A stretch of DNA of 64,000 nucleotides, taken from Actinomadura rifamycini DSM 43936. GTDB lineage: Bacteria; Actinomycetota; Actinomycetes; Streptosporangiales; Streptosporangiaceae. The translations under genes and the position numbers were made by a program. The notes under the pieces were generated by a model. It was not told where the DNA came from, ran no database searches, and was given only the letters and a program-made list of their open reading frames with translations. Below are positions 34,154 to 41,754 of this stretch, in pieces; the first letter of the stretch is position 1, and each line of letters begins with the position of its first letter. The stretch covers positions 398,907 through 462,906 of the forward strand of contig NZ_AULB01000007.1 in assembly GCF_000425065.1 (NCBI RefSeq), in the 5' to 3' direction.

Positions 34154-35203
34154 ATGCCCCAGAGTCACGGCAACCGCAGACGCCCCAAGAAGGAATCCCG
34201 CTTCGCCCGCGGTGGGCGTGGCGAGCAGGCGCAGGCGGACGCCCCCCAGCAGGATCTCCCGCACGACGCCCAGGCCCCCGGCGACCCGAACGGCACCGGG
34301 GCCCCGTACGGAGCGGACGGCCCGTACGGCGCGGGCGACCCGTACGCCGACGGCGCCCAGGCGCCCGGCGCGCAGTTCCCGCCCGAGTACCCGTCGGACG
34401 TCCCGTACGAGGCCGGGCCGCCGCCCGGCCCGGGCGCCCCGCCCGGTCCCGGCGCCGCGGACGCCCCGCCCGGACGGACGTCGCCCGCGCTGCAGGCCGC
34501 CGGGCGGTTCAAGCCGAACCGCGGCACGGTGCTGCGCGTCCTCACCAGCAACGTCACCATCACCGCGGTGGGCCTGGCGGTGGTCGCCGCCGTCCTGGTG
34601 CTCGTGCCCATCGGCGGCGGCGAGGACGACAGCGAGCCTCCGGCGATCGCGGCGGAGGGCATGTCCGCCAACGAGATGCTGGAGATCATGCGCGGGTCCG
34701 CGATGGACCCGGTCGCCGCCGACGCCGTCGCGACCGCCAAGAAGCGCGCCTACGAGAAGCAGAAGGCGCAGGCGAAGCAGGAGAAGGCGGAGAAGGACAG
34801 CGACGAGTCCGTCAAGAGCACCTTCGACAAGCCGGAGCCCGAGACGCCGTCCGGCGGCGGCGGCGCCATCCCGAACGCGCCCGCCGGCGGCGGCGACACG
34901 TCCGTGGCGCAGAACAAGGCCATGGGCCAGCGGATGAACGCGCTCAAGGGCTGGAGCGGCTGCTGGTCCGCCCTGGAGAGCCTCTGGACGAAGGAGAGCG
35001 GCTGGAACGAGCGGGCGCAGAACCCGTCCAGCGGCGCCTACGGCATCCCGCAGTCCCTCCCCGGCTCCAAGATGGCCAGCGCCGGGTCGGACTGGCAGAC
35101 GAACGCCGCCACGCAGATCGCGTGGGGCCTCAGCTACATCGACGCCCGCTACGGCACCCCGTGCGAGGCGTGGGGCCACTCCCAGAGCGTCGGCTGGTAC
35201 TGA
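34154..35203 (+). CDS. Membrane-anchored transglycosylase-like (SLT-fold) protein
   Basis: 349 residues. A long cytoplasmic N-terminal part rich in Pro, Gly, Asp and Gln (residues 1-115, with repeats of PYGA/GDPY) precedes one membrane helix VTITAVGLAVVAAVLVLVPI, an extracellular charged linker (KKRAYEKQKAQAKQEKAEKD) and a C-terminal domain with WTKESGWNERAQNPSSGAYGIPQSLPGSKMASAG...NAATQIAWGLSYIDARYG...AWGHSQSVGWY. That is the goose-lysozyme/SLT-like fold with catalytic Glu in ESGW, common in secreted actinobacterial proteins, so it probably cleaves peptidoglycan. Stands alone between a MarR and a TetR gene. Confidence 0.88.
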   Translation: MPQSHGNRRRPKKESRFARGGRGEQAQADAPQQDLPHDAQAPGDPNGTGAPYGADGPYGAGDPYADGAQAPGAQFPPEYPSDVPYEAGPPPGPGAPPGPGAADAPPGRTSPALQAAGRFKPNRGTVLRVLTSNVTITAVGLAVVAAVLVLVPIGGGEDDSEPPAIAAEGMSANEMLEIMRGSAMDPVAADAVATAKKRAYEKQKAQAKQEKAEKDSDESVKSTFDKPEPETPSGGGGAIPNAPAGGGDTSVAQNKAMGQRMNALKGWSGCWSALESLWTKESGWNERAQNPSSGAYGIPQSLPGSKMASAGSDWQTNAATQIAWGLSYIDARYGTPCEAWGHSQSVGWY

Positions 35204-35281
35204 GCCGTCCCCCGAGACGACCGCGGGCAGCGGCGCCCGTGCCGCGCGGCGGCGCGGGCGCCCGCCTGGCACCATGGGGGG

Positions 35282-35947
35282 ATGCGGACGAGCAGGACGC
35301 GCCAGGCCGGTGAGGCGAACGGCGAGACCGGGGGCGGCGGCGGACGGCAGTGGGCGCGCGCCGACGCGACCCGCCAGGCGCTGCTGACGGCCGCCCAGGA
35401 GGTCTTCGCCGACCGCGGGTACGCCGACGCGGGCATCGCCGAGATCGTCGAGCGGTCCGGGATCAGCGTCGGCAGCCTCTACCACCACTACGGCGGCAAG
35501 GCCGGCCTGTACGTGGCGCTGTGGGAGGAGCTCACCGGGGAGCAGGAGCGGCGCGCGGCGCAGGCCGTCGCGGCGGCCCGCGAGGACGGCGAGCGCGACC
35601 CGATCGCCCAGTTCATCGCGGGCGCCCGCGCGTACCTGCGGGTCTGCTGGGAGCGCCGGGAGGCGGCGCGGCTGTTCCTCGCGGGCGAGGGCCCGCCCGG
35701 GTCGTCGCTGATGCGGCGCAGCCGCACCCAGCGGTGGGTCGCCCGCAACACCAAGCTGCTGCGCGGCCGCAGCGCGGCCCGCGCGGCCGAGCCGCCCGCG
35801 ACCGGACGCGCCGAGGAGGTGCTCGGGCTCGTCCTCACCACCGTGATCGGGGAGGCCGGGCGGGAGATCGCGACCGCCGAGAACGAGGCGGAGGCGGGCG
35901 AGATCCTCGAGGAGGTCTGCCGGATCCTGATCCGGCTCGCGCGCTGA
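35282..35947 (+). CDS. TetR-family transcriptional regulator
   Basis: 221 residues. After a flexible Gly-rich start comes the helix-turn-helix AGIAEIVERSGISVGSLYHHYGGKAGLYVALWEEL, then a helical C-terminal domain. GTG or other starts are not needed; ATG 35282 follows GGGGG. It stands between the transglycosylase gene and a convergent surface-protein gene, with no divergent partner, so its target cannot be guessed. Confidence 0.9.
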   Translation: MRTSRTRQAGEANGETGGGGGRQWARADATRQALLTAAQEVFADRGYADAGIAEIVERSGISVGSLYHHYGGKAGLYVALWEELTGEQERRAAQAVAAAREDGERDPIAQFIAGARAYLRVCWERREAARLFLAGEGPPGSSLMRRSRTQRWVARNTKLLRGRSAARAAEPPATGRAEEVLGLVLTTVIGEAGREIATAENEAEAGEILEEVCRILIRLAR

Positions 35948-35996
35948 CCGGGGCGTCACGGCGGGGGCCTCGGGGGCTCGGTCTCGGGGGCGCGGG

Positions 35997-37103
35997 TCAG
36001 GGGCGGGGCCGGTAGGGCTCCGCGGGCAGCAGCGCGATCCGCACCCCGTGCTTGGACGGGCGTCCGCGGCGGTCGACCCGCCCGTACGTCCGGCCGTACA
36101 CGCGGCGCGGCGGCGGGCCCGCGCGGCGCGCGAGGCGGATCCGCAGCAGCGCCAGGACGACCGCCGAGCCGAGCGCGGCGAGCACGCCCGCCTGGAGGGC
36201 GCCGAGCTCCTCGATGGGGGACGCGTCGTCCCCGAGCCCCCGCAGGCTCGACATCGGCACGACCGCGTTCGACAGCGGCGCGACCCGCGGGGCCGCGACC
36301 GGCGGCAGCGCGACCCGCGGCGCCCGGACGTCGCCGAGCAGCCCCGGCACCGACGACGGCAGCCCCGCCAGCACGCCGGGCGGCGTCACCGGCGGCAGCG
36401 GCCCGGAGGTCAGCGCGGCGAGGTCGGCGGGGACGGCGCCGGCCGGGTCGGTGACGACGAGGTCGAACGAGCGCGTCGCGGTCTTCATGCCGGCCGCGGA
36501 GAGCGCCACGGTCACCCGCACGGCGCGGGGCCCCGAGTCGGCGGGCACGGCGACGGTCACGGTCGTGTTCCCGCCCGCCGAGCCCAGCGTTCCGACGCTC
36601 CGCCGCGCCGGGCTGACGGACGCGCCCGGCGCGGTCACCCGCACGGCGGCGCCCTTCGCGGTGGCGCCGAACGCCCAGTAGTGCGCCGTCACCCGGATCG
36701 ACCCGCCGGGCCGCACGGTCGTCCCGGTCGCGGAGAGCTCCAGGGCCAGCCGCTTGGGGCCGGTGGTCTCGCCGGGATCGGTGGGCGTGGGCGTCGGGGT
36801 CTCCGGCGGCGTCGTGGTCGGCGGCGGCGTCGTCCCGTCCGTCGGGGTGGGGGTCGGCGGCGGGTCGGTGGGGGTCGGGGTGGGCGTGGGGGTCGGGGTG
36901 GGAGTCGGTGTGGGGGTGGGCGTCGGCGTCGGGGTCTCCGGCGGCGGGGTGGGCGTGGCGGTGTCGGTCGGCGGCGGCGTCGTGTCCGTGGACGTCGTGG
37001 TCGGTGTCGGCTCCGCCAGCGCGGGGGCCGCTCCCGACACCGTGAGGACGGCCGCCGCGCCCACTCCCGCGATCAGTGTTCCGCCGGTCGAACGTGAACG
37101 CAC
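35997..37103 (-). CDS. PT-rich secreted surface protein with C-terminal membrane anchor
   Basis: 368 residues from GTG 37103, which follows a strong GGGGGAGG seven bases upstream. Signal peptide LIAGVGAAAVLTVSGAAPALA, then about 100 residues dominated by Thr-Pro dipeptides (a cell-wall-spanning stalk), a beta-type domain resembling bacterial Ig-like folds (ALELSATGTTVRPGGSIRVTAHYW, TVTVAVPADSGPRAVRVTVALSA), a linker rich in Pro/Val, and a C-terminal membrane helix ALQAGVLAALGSAVVLALL with a basic tail. No LPXTG is seen. Likely an envelope-anchored structural or adhesion protein; function unknown. Confidence 0.82.
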   Translation of the reverse strand: MRSRSTGGTLIAGVGAAAVLTVSGAAPALAEPTPTTTSTDTTPPPTDTATPTPPPETPTPTPTPTPTPTPTPTPTPTPTDPPPTPTPTDGTTPPPTTTPPETPTPTPTDPGETTGPKRLALELSATGTTVRPGGSIRVTAHYWAFGATAKGAAVRVTAPGASVSPARRSVGTLGSAGGNTTVTVAVPADSGPRAVRVTVALSAAGMKTATRSFDLVVTDPAGAVPADLAALTSGPLPPVTPPGVLAGLPSSVPGLLGDVRAPRVALPPVAAPRVAPLSNAVVPMSSLRGLGDDASPIEELGALQAGVLAALGSAVVLALLRIRLARRAGPPPRRVYGRTYGRVDRRGRPSKHGVRIALLPAEPYRPRP

Positions 37104-37269
37104 CTGTCCGCCTCCCCCGCCTAGTGACGATCGGTACAATTGTCGGAATCGAATCCAAGCACGGGGCGAACGGGCCGGACAAGGGCGGAGAACGCCGGAC
37201 GGGCGATCGCTCACTGCAGCGGGTGATTCCTCCTTACGGATCGTCAGGACGGGCGCGTGAACGCGCTCG

Positions 37270-37653
37270 TCAGTCGCCGTCCCGGTCCATCCGGTTCAAC
37301 TGGTCGATCCGCCGGATCCGGCCATCGGGCCCCAGCCGGCCGAACAACTGCGACTCCGTCACCAGCACGCCGCCCTTGCGCATCGTCGTGCGCATCGTGG
37401 TGTGGGCGGCGAACCGGTCGCCGTCCACCAGCGCCCCGTGGACCTCGACGTCCGATTCGGCCGCGTTCTTGCGCGCCGGACGGGCGTGGTCGATGACGCG
37501 TTGGCGGTCGAGCACGATGTCGTCCGTCCGCCAGGCGAAGTCGCGGACGAAGTATCGGTCGAGGACCTCGCCGGGGTCGTTCTCGGCGGCGACCATCTCG
37601 CGCGGGTAGTCGCGGAGGAAGTCGGCGAGGTCCCGCTCGGTGGTGATGCCCAT
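37270..37653 (-). CDS. SnoaL/NTF2-like fold protein
   Basis: 127 residues from ATG 37653. The pattern REMVAAENDPGEVLDRYFVRDFAWRTDDIVLDRQRVIDHARPARKN and later strands with RFAAHTTMRTTMRKGG fit the SnoaL-like/NTF2-like cone fold, which covers small-molecule cyclases, hydrolases and binding proteins. The upstream gap holds a GTAC-N3-GTAC element like the operators in front of the di-iron gene at 41755, hinting at shared regulation with the oxygenase cluster. Confidence 0.75.
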   Translation of the reverse strand: MGITTERDLADFLRDYPREMVAAENDPGEVLDRYFVRDFAWRTDDIVLDRQRVIDHARPARKNAAESDVEVHGALVDGDRFAAHTTMRTTMRKGGVLVTESQLFGRLGPDGRIRRIDQLNRMDRDGD

Positions 37654-38052
37654 GGCGCCTCCCGTAGGCGTACGATGTACACGTAACGCGCATACGGTAC
37701 CCCCGAGGGGTGCCTTCCCGTCAACGGTCAGCCGGCCGGGCGGACGCGCTCGATCCGGTCGAGCCGGCCCGCGAGCAGGTCGTCGCGGGCGATGGCGAAG
37801 CCGCCGTTCGGCAGGTCGCCGGTGTGGGCGTCGAGCGCCGGGGCGACCAGGACCCATACAGGGTCGTTCCGGTGAATACGGCCTCGGCCATTGATACGCA
37901 CATGTCCGGCGAAAGTAGTCGAACCACCGCGAACGCGCGGTCGGACCGGCGGAAACGTCCGGACGACGGGGACGTTCGGGTCACATGGGACGCGCGGGAC
38001 CGTTATCCTGACCTTCGGGTTACCGCTCCCTGACGGAAAGTCGAAGAGGTCC
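37654..38052. promoter_or_regulatory. Gap with GTAC-N3-GTAC element; possible gene remnant
   Basis: CGTAC-GAT-GTAC at 37669-37680 lies 16-27 bases upstream of the SnoaL-like start. The rest of this 399-base gap has no solid gene. One minus-strand frame from about 37900 to 37728 reads protein-like (WVLVAPALDAHTGDLPNGGFAIARDDLL) but has no convincing start or ribosome site, so it could be a remnant. The right part should hold the promoter for the TetR gene at 38053. Confidence 0.4.
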
Positions 38053-38700
38053 ATGCCGACGTCAACCTGGTTCCGCCTGAACGTCGCAAAGCGCGCGCGC
38101 GTGCTTGAGGTGGCGATGAAGGAGTTCGGGGAACACGGGTACTCGACCGGCAGCCTCAACACGATCGCGCGCGAGGCCGGCATCGCCAAGGGCTCGCTGT
38201 TCCAGTACTTCAACGACAAGCTGGAGTTCTTCGCGTTCGTCTGCGACGAGGCGTCCCGGCGCATCCGCGAGGAGATGGAGCGCCGCATGGCGGCCATCGA
38301 CTTCGACCAGCAGTTCGACGAGTGGCTGTTCGACGTCATGTGCGACTGGTCGGAGTACATGGAGGCGCACCCGCTCGAGCGCGGCGTCACCGCGGCGACG
38401 AACTTCGAGCTCGACAACGCCGTCCGGTCCGTCGTCCGCGACACCGCCAACCAGCACTACCTGCAGGTCATCCACCCGACGCTGCAGCTGTGGCAGGAGC
38501 GGGGGCAGATCCGCGCGGACGCCGACCTCGAGGTCCTCGCCACGACGATCCTGTCGCTGCTGCCGTTCCTCGCGCTGGCCCCCTACTACGACGGCCTGGA
38601 CCCGATCCACGGGCTGCGCGGCCGGACGCCGGCCCAGCAGCGTCCGGTGATCCGGCAGCTCATCGCCGGGTACCGGCCGATGTTCGCCCCCGAGAAATGA
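38053..38700 (+). CDS. TetR-family transcriptional regulator
   Basis: 215 residues from ATG 38053 (AAGAGG seven bases upstream). Helix-turn-helix GSLNTIAREAGIAKGSLFQYFNDKLEFFAFVCDEA is clear; the C-terminal domain is helical and contains the segment LSLLPFLALAPYYDGLDP. It converges with the Baeyer-Villiger-type monooxygenase. One of three TetR genes in this oxygenase cluster. Confidence 0.92.
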   Translation: MPTSTWFRLNVAKRARVLEVAMKEFGEHGYSTGSLNTIAREAGIAKGSLFQYFNDKLEFFAFVCDEASRRIREEMERRMAAIDFDQQFDEWLFDVMCDWSEYMEAHPLERGVTAATNFELDNAVRSVVRDTANQHYLQVIHPTLQLWQERGQIRADADLEVLATTILSLLPFLALAPYYDGLDPIHGLRGRTPAQQRPVIRQLIAGYRPMFAPEK

Positions 38701-38750
38701 CCGCGCGGGCGGGGGCCGGAGCGGCCCCCGCCGCCCCGGCCCGCCCCGGG

Positions 38751-40214
38751 TCACGGGAAGAGGGTGTACTCCTCCGGCCGCGCCTTGCGGCCGCTCGCCC
38801 AGAACTCGAACGTGTGCCCCGGCCAGAGCGTGCGGTTGACGCCCTGGTCGTCCAGGTACCAGCTCTGGCACCCGCCGTCGCTCCAGACGGCCTTGCGCAG
38901 CCGCCGGTGCAGCCGGTCGTTGAACCGGCGCGCGGCCTCCGGCTTCGGCTCGATCGCGTCCGCGCCGCTCTCCTGGAGCATCCGCAGGCAGCTCAGCACG
39001 TGCCGGATCTGCACCTCGATCATGAAGACGACCGAGTTGTGCCCGAGGCCGGTGTTCGGGCCGAGCAGCATGAAGAAGTTCGGCAGGCCCGGGATCGTCG
39101 TGCCGCGGTGCGCCTCGATGCCGTCCGCCCACAGCTCCTGGAGCTTGACGCCGCCGCGCCCGGTCACCCGCAGCTCGGCGAGCGCGTCGGTCACCTTGAA
39201 GCCGGTGCCGTAGATGATGCAGTCGACCTCGTACTCGCGGCCGTCCCGCGTGACGACCGAGTGCTCCCGCACCTCCGCGATCTCGGACGTCTCGACCTCC
39301 ACGTTCGGCCTCGTCAGCGCGGGATAGTAGTCGTTGGACAGCAGCACCCGCTTGCAGCCGATCGTGTAGTCGGGCGTCACCTTGGCGCGCAGCGCGGGGT
39401 CGGGGATCTGCCGCTTCAGGTGCCGGCGGGCGAGCCACTCCATCGGGCCCGACAGCCGCGGGTCGATGGTGAAGCCGACGGCGCGGGCCTCCAGCGCCCA
39501 GTAGATCCCGTTGCGGAACCCGCGCGCCGCGCCCGGCACCTTCTCGAACGCCGTGCGGACGGCCGCCGGGATCTCCCGGTCGGGCTTCGGCTGGATCCAC
39601 GGCGGCGTCCGCTGGAACAGCGCGAGGTGCTCGACCTCCTTCGCGATCCGCGGGACGAACTGGACCGCGGACGCGCCCGTCCCGATGACGGCGACGCGCT
39701 TGCCGGCGAGGTCGTAGGAGTGGTCCCACTCGGCGGAGTGGAACGCGGTGCCCTGGAAGCGCTCGATGCCGGGCAGGTCGGGGAAGGACGGGATGTGCAG
39801 GGCGCCGATGCCGGACACGACCGCCTTCGGCGTGAGGACCGTCCCGCCGGCGAGCGCCACGTTCCAGCGCTTGGCCGCGTCGTCGTACTCCATGCTCTCG
39901 ACGGCCGCGCCGAACCGGATGTGCTCGCGCACCCGGTGCTTGTCGGCCGTCCGCTCCATGTACGAGCGGATCTCCGGCTGCGGCGCGAACATCCGCGACC
40001 AGCCGGGGTTGAGCTCGAACGAGAAGGAGTACATGTGCGAGGGGACGTCGCAGGCGCACCCGGGGTAGGTGTTGTCGTGCCACGTGCCGCCGAGGGCTTC
40101 GCTCTTCTCCAGGATGACGAAGTCGTGGAATCCGGCCTTCTTGAGGCCGATCGCCATGCCGAGCCCCGCGAATCCGGAGCCGATGATGACGATCGCCGGT
40201 GCGCGCTCGCTCAT
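38751..40214 (-). CDS. Flavin-containing monooxygenase, Baeyer-Villiger type
   Basis: 487 residues. FAD Rossmann motif IIGSGFAGLGMAIGLKKAGF, the BVMO-type fingerprint FQGTAFHSAEWDHSYD (FxGxxxHxxxW), second NADPH Rossmann motif VIGTGASAVQFVPRIA, and an ATG-type motif CIIYGTGFKVTD. These enzymes insert oxygen next to carbonyl groups of ketones, including steroids and long-chain ketones, using NADPH. It is divergent from the TetR gene at 40297 with three half-site repeats between, so it is a probable regulated target. Start ATG 40214 follows GGAGAGGAC. Confidence 0.93.
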   Translation of the reverse strand: MSERAPAIVIIGSGFAGLGMAIGLKKAGFHDFVILEKSEALGGTWHDNTYPGCACDVPSHMYSFSFELNPGWSRMFAPQPEIRSYMERTADKHRVREHIRFGAAVESMEYDDAAKRWNVALAGGTVLTPKAVVSGIGALHIPSFPDLPGIERFQGTAFHSAEWDHSYDLAGKRVAVIGTGASAVQFVPRIAKEVEHLALFQRTPPWIQPKPDREIPAAVRTAFEKVPGAARGFRNGIYWALEARAVGFTIDPRLSGPMEWLARRHLKRQIPDPALRAKVTPDYTIGCKRVLLSNDYYPALTRPNVEVETSEIAEVREHSVVTRDGREYEVDCIIYGTGFKVTDALAELRVTGRGGVKLQELWADGIEAHRGTTIPGLPNFFMLLGPNTGLGHNSVVFMIEVQIRHVLSCLRMLQESGADAIEPKPEAARRFNDRLHRRLRKAVWSDGGCQSWYLDDQGVNRTLWPGHTFEFWASGRKARPEEYTLFP

Positions 40215-40234
40215 AACCGTCCTCTCCCGTTACC

Positions 40235-40273
40235 TACTCCCGGTAAGTTACCGGCAGTAGCTTACTGACGGTA
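40235..40273. promoter_or_regulatory. Three alternating half-sites between the monooxygenase and TetR
   Basis: TACTCCCGGTA (40235-40245), TACCGGCAGTA (40249-40259) and TACTGACGGTA (40263-40273) are alternately inverted copies separated by exactly three bases each, giving two overlapping near-perfect palindromes with a 14-base period. They fill the 82-base gap between the two divergent starts. Confidence 0.78.
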
Positions 40274-40296
40274 GGTCCAACAGATAGGATTTCCCT

Positions 40297-40920
40297 GTGA
40301 GTGCCGCCACACCGCCCCACCGACGCCGGATGTCCCGTGCCGAGCGCCGGCGGCAGATGCTGGACGTCGCGGAGCAGGTGTTCGGCGAACGCGGCTACCA
40401 GGCCACCTCGATGGACGAGATCGCCGACCGCTGCGGCGTCTCCAAGCCGATGCTCTACGAGCACTTCGGCTCCAAGGACGGCCTGCTGCTCGCCTGCATG
40501 CGCCGCTCCAAGACCGAGCTGTTCGAGGTCACGCAGAAGGCCATGGCCCAGGCGACCGACCCCGCCGACATCCTGTGGCGCGGCATGGTCGCCTACTTCG
40601 GGTTCGTCGAGTCGCACAGCGCGTCCTTCGCCATGATCCTGCGCGAGCCGATCGGCCCGCCCGAGACCATGAAAGCCCTCGACGAGGCGCGCGCGCAGCA
40701 GAGCGGGCTGATCGCGGGCGTCCTCACCACGTTCGTCCCGGAGGCCCCCGCCGACGTCGTCGCGGCCTACACGCAGATCATCATGGGCGCGAGCGAGCGG
40801 CTCGCGCAGTGGCAGACCGGCCGGCCCGACGTGACCGCCGAGGACGCCGCGCGCTACATGACCGACTTCTGCTGGAGCGGGCTGAGCCCGTACATCGCCG
40901 AGCCGCCGAAAACCCGCTGA
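40297..40920 (+). CDS. TetR-family transcriptional regulator
   Basis: 207 residues. The helix-turn-helix reads TSMDEIADRCGVSKPMLYEHFGSKDGLLLACM; the C-terminal part carries LWRGMVAYFGFVESHSASFAMIL. This mycobacterial-like TetR class is often next to monooxygenase genes. GTG 40297 is used; no strong ribosome site is visible. The divergent monooxygenase and the three half-sites between them make autoregulation and repression of the enzyme likely. Confidence 0.92.
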   Translation: MSAATPPHRRRMSRAERRRQMLDVAEQVFGERGYQATSMDEIADRCGVSKPMLYEHFGSKDGLLLACMRRSKTELFEVTQKAMAQATDPADILWRGMVAYFGFVESHSASFAMILREPIGPPETMKALDEARAQQSGLIAGVLTTFVPEAPADVVAAYTQIIMGASERLAQWQTGRPDVTAEDAARYMTDFCWSGLSPYIAEPPKTR

Positions 40921-40946
40921 CCCGCCGACCGGCCGCCCCGCCGACC

Positions 40947-40978
40947 GGCTACCGCGCCGGACGGCTACCGCGCCGGAC
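40947..40978. repeat. 16-base perfect tandem duplication at convergent gene ends
   Basis: Two exact copies of GGCTACCGCGCCGGAC lie end to end in the short gap between the convergent TetR genes. The stop of the minus-strand TetR (40965-40967) is in the second copy. A recent slippage duplication is the likely origin; because the first copy also contains CTA, either copy could supply the TAG. Confidence 0.9.
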
Positions 40979-41663
40979 GGGCGCGGGGCAGCGCCTCCAG
41001 GGCGGCGATCAGCAGGTCGAGGCCGAACTCGAAGTCGGCTTCCGGGTCGTGCCGGGAGAGCTCGCCCGCGAGCGCGATGACGTGCGGGAACTCGCCGGGG
41101 TCCAGCCGGGCGAAGTCGGCGGCCGGGCTAGTGTCGAGGTGATGCAGCCACTTGCCGAAGCCGATCTCGCGCATCTGCGTGCCGAGCGCGTACGCCATCA
41201 GCGCCCGCGTGATCCGCACCGCCGTCGCGCCGTCGAACCCGGCCGCCTCGGCCAGCGCGAGGGCGCGCTCGGCGGGCCGCAGCCCGATCGTGGTGTCGAA
41301 CTTCCGCGTCAGGACGACCGTCATGCAGCGCGGGTACTCGTGCGCGAACGTCCGGAAGGCGCGCACCAGCGCGCGCGCACGGTCCTGCCAGGGGGCGGAC
41401 GGGTCGTCGTCCAGTTCCATCCCGGCCACGACGTGCTCGGCCACGCCCTCCAGCAGGGCATTCTTGTTGGGGACGTGGTTGTAGAGCGACATCACGGCGA
41501 CGTCGAGCTCGGCCGCGACCCGCCGCATCGACAGGGCGTCCGCGCCCTCCCGCTCGATGAGCCCGATCGCCGCGCGCACGATCCGTCCCCGGTTGAGGGC
41601 CGGACGCCGCTCGGGCACCGGGCGCTCGGGAGTGTCGGAGGTCACGTTCGCCGCCCGTCCCAT
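40965..41663 (-). CDS. TetR-family regulator with TetR-type C-terminal domain
   Basis: 232 residues. Helix-turn-helix LSMRRVAAELDVAVMSLYNHVPNKNALLEGVAEHVV, then the larger TetR_C-type ligand domain (RALVRAFRTFAHEYPRCMTVVL; ALMAYALGTQMREIGF). It is divergent from the di-iron gene at 41755, and two perfect palindromes lie between them, so this protein very probably represses that gene and itself. Confidence 0.92.
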   Translation of the reverse strand: MGRAANVTSDTPERPVPERRPALNRGRIVRAAIGLIEREGADALSMRRVAAELDVAVMSLYNHVPNKNALLEGVAEHVVAGMELDDDPSAPWQDRARALVRAFRTFAHEYPRCMTVVLTRKFDTTIGLRPAERALALAEAAGFDGATAVRITRALMAYALGTQMREIGFGKWLHHLDTSPAADFARLDPGEFPHVIALAGELSRHDPEADFEFGLDLLIAALEALPRARPAR

Positions 41664-41698
41664 CGTCTATTGACAGCCCCTGTGGGCCGTGTCACGGT

Positions 41699-41731
41699 AC
41701 GTACAGTGTACGTCGGACGTACGCCGTACGT
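41699..41731. promoter_or_regulatory. Two perfect ACGTAC-N3-GTACGT operators
   Basis: ACGTAC-AGT-GTACGT (41699-41713) and ACGTAC-GCC-GTACGT (41717-41731) are identical 15-base palindromes except for their central triplets, with centres 18 bases apart. They lie between the divergent TetR and di-iron protein starts, about 24-56 bases upstream of the latter, where they would cover its core promoter. Confidence 0.85.
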
Positions 41732-41754
41732 TGCGTCCTCGAGGGGGAACGCCG

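Noticed and set aside
33230..35959. A 909-codon minus-strand open frame
   Set aside because: It lies opposite the MarR, transglycosylase-like and TetR genes, is Arg/Gly/Asp-rich without domains, and reflects absence of stops in GC-rich antisense.
37728..37900. Minus-strand protein-like frame upstream of the TetR at 38053
   Set aside because: No reasonable start codon with a ribosome site and no recognised family; mentioned only as a possible remnant.
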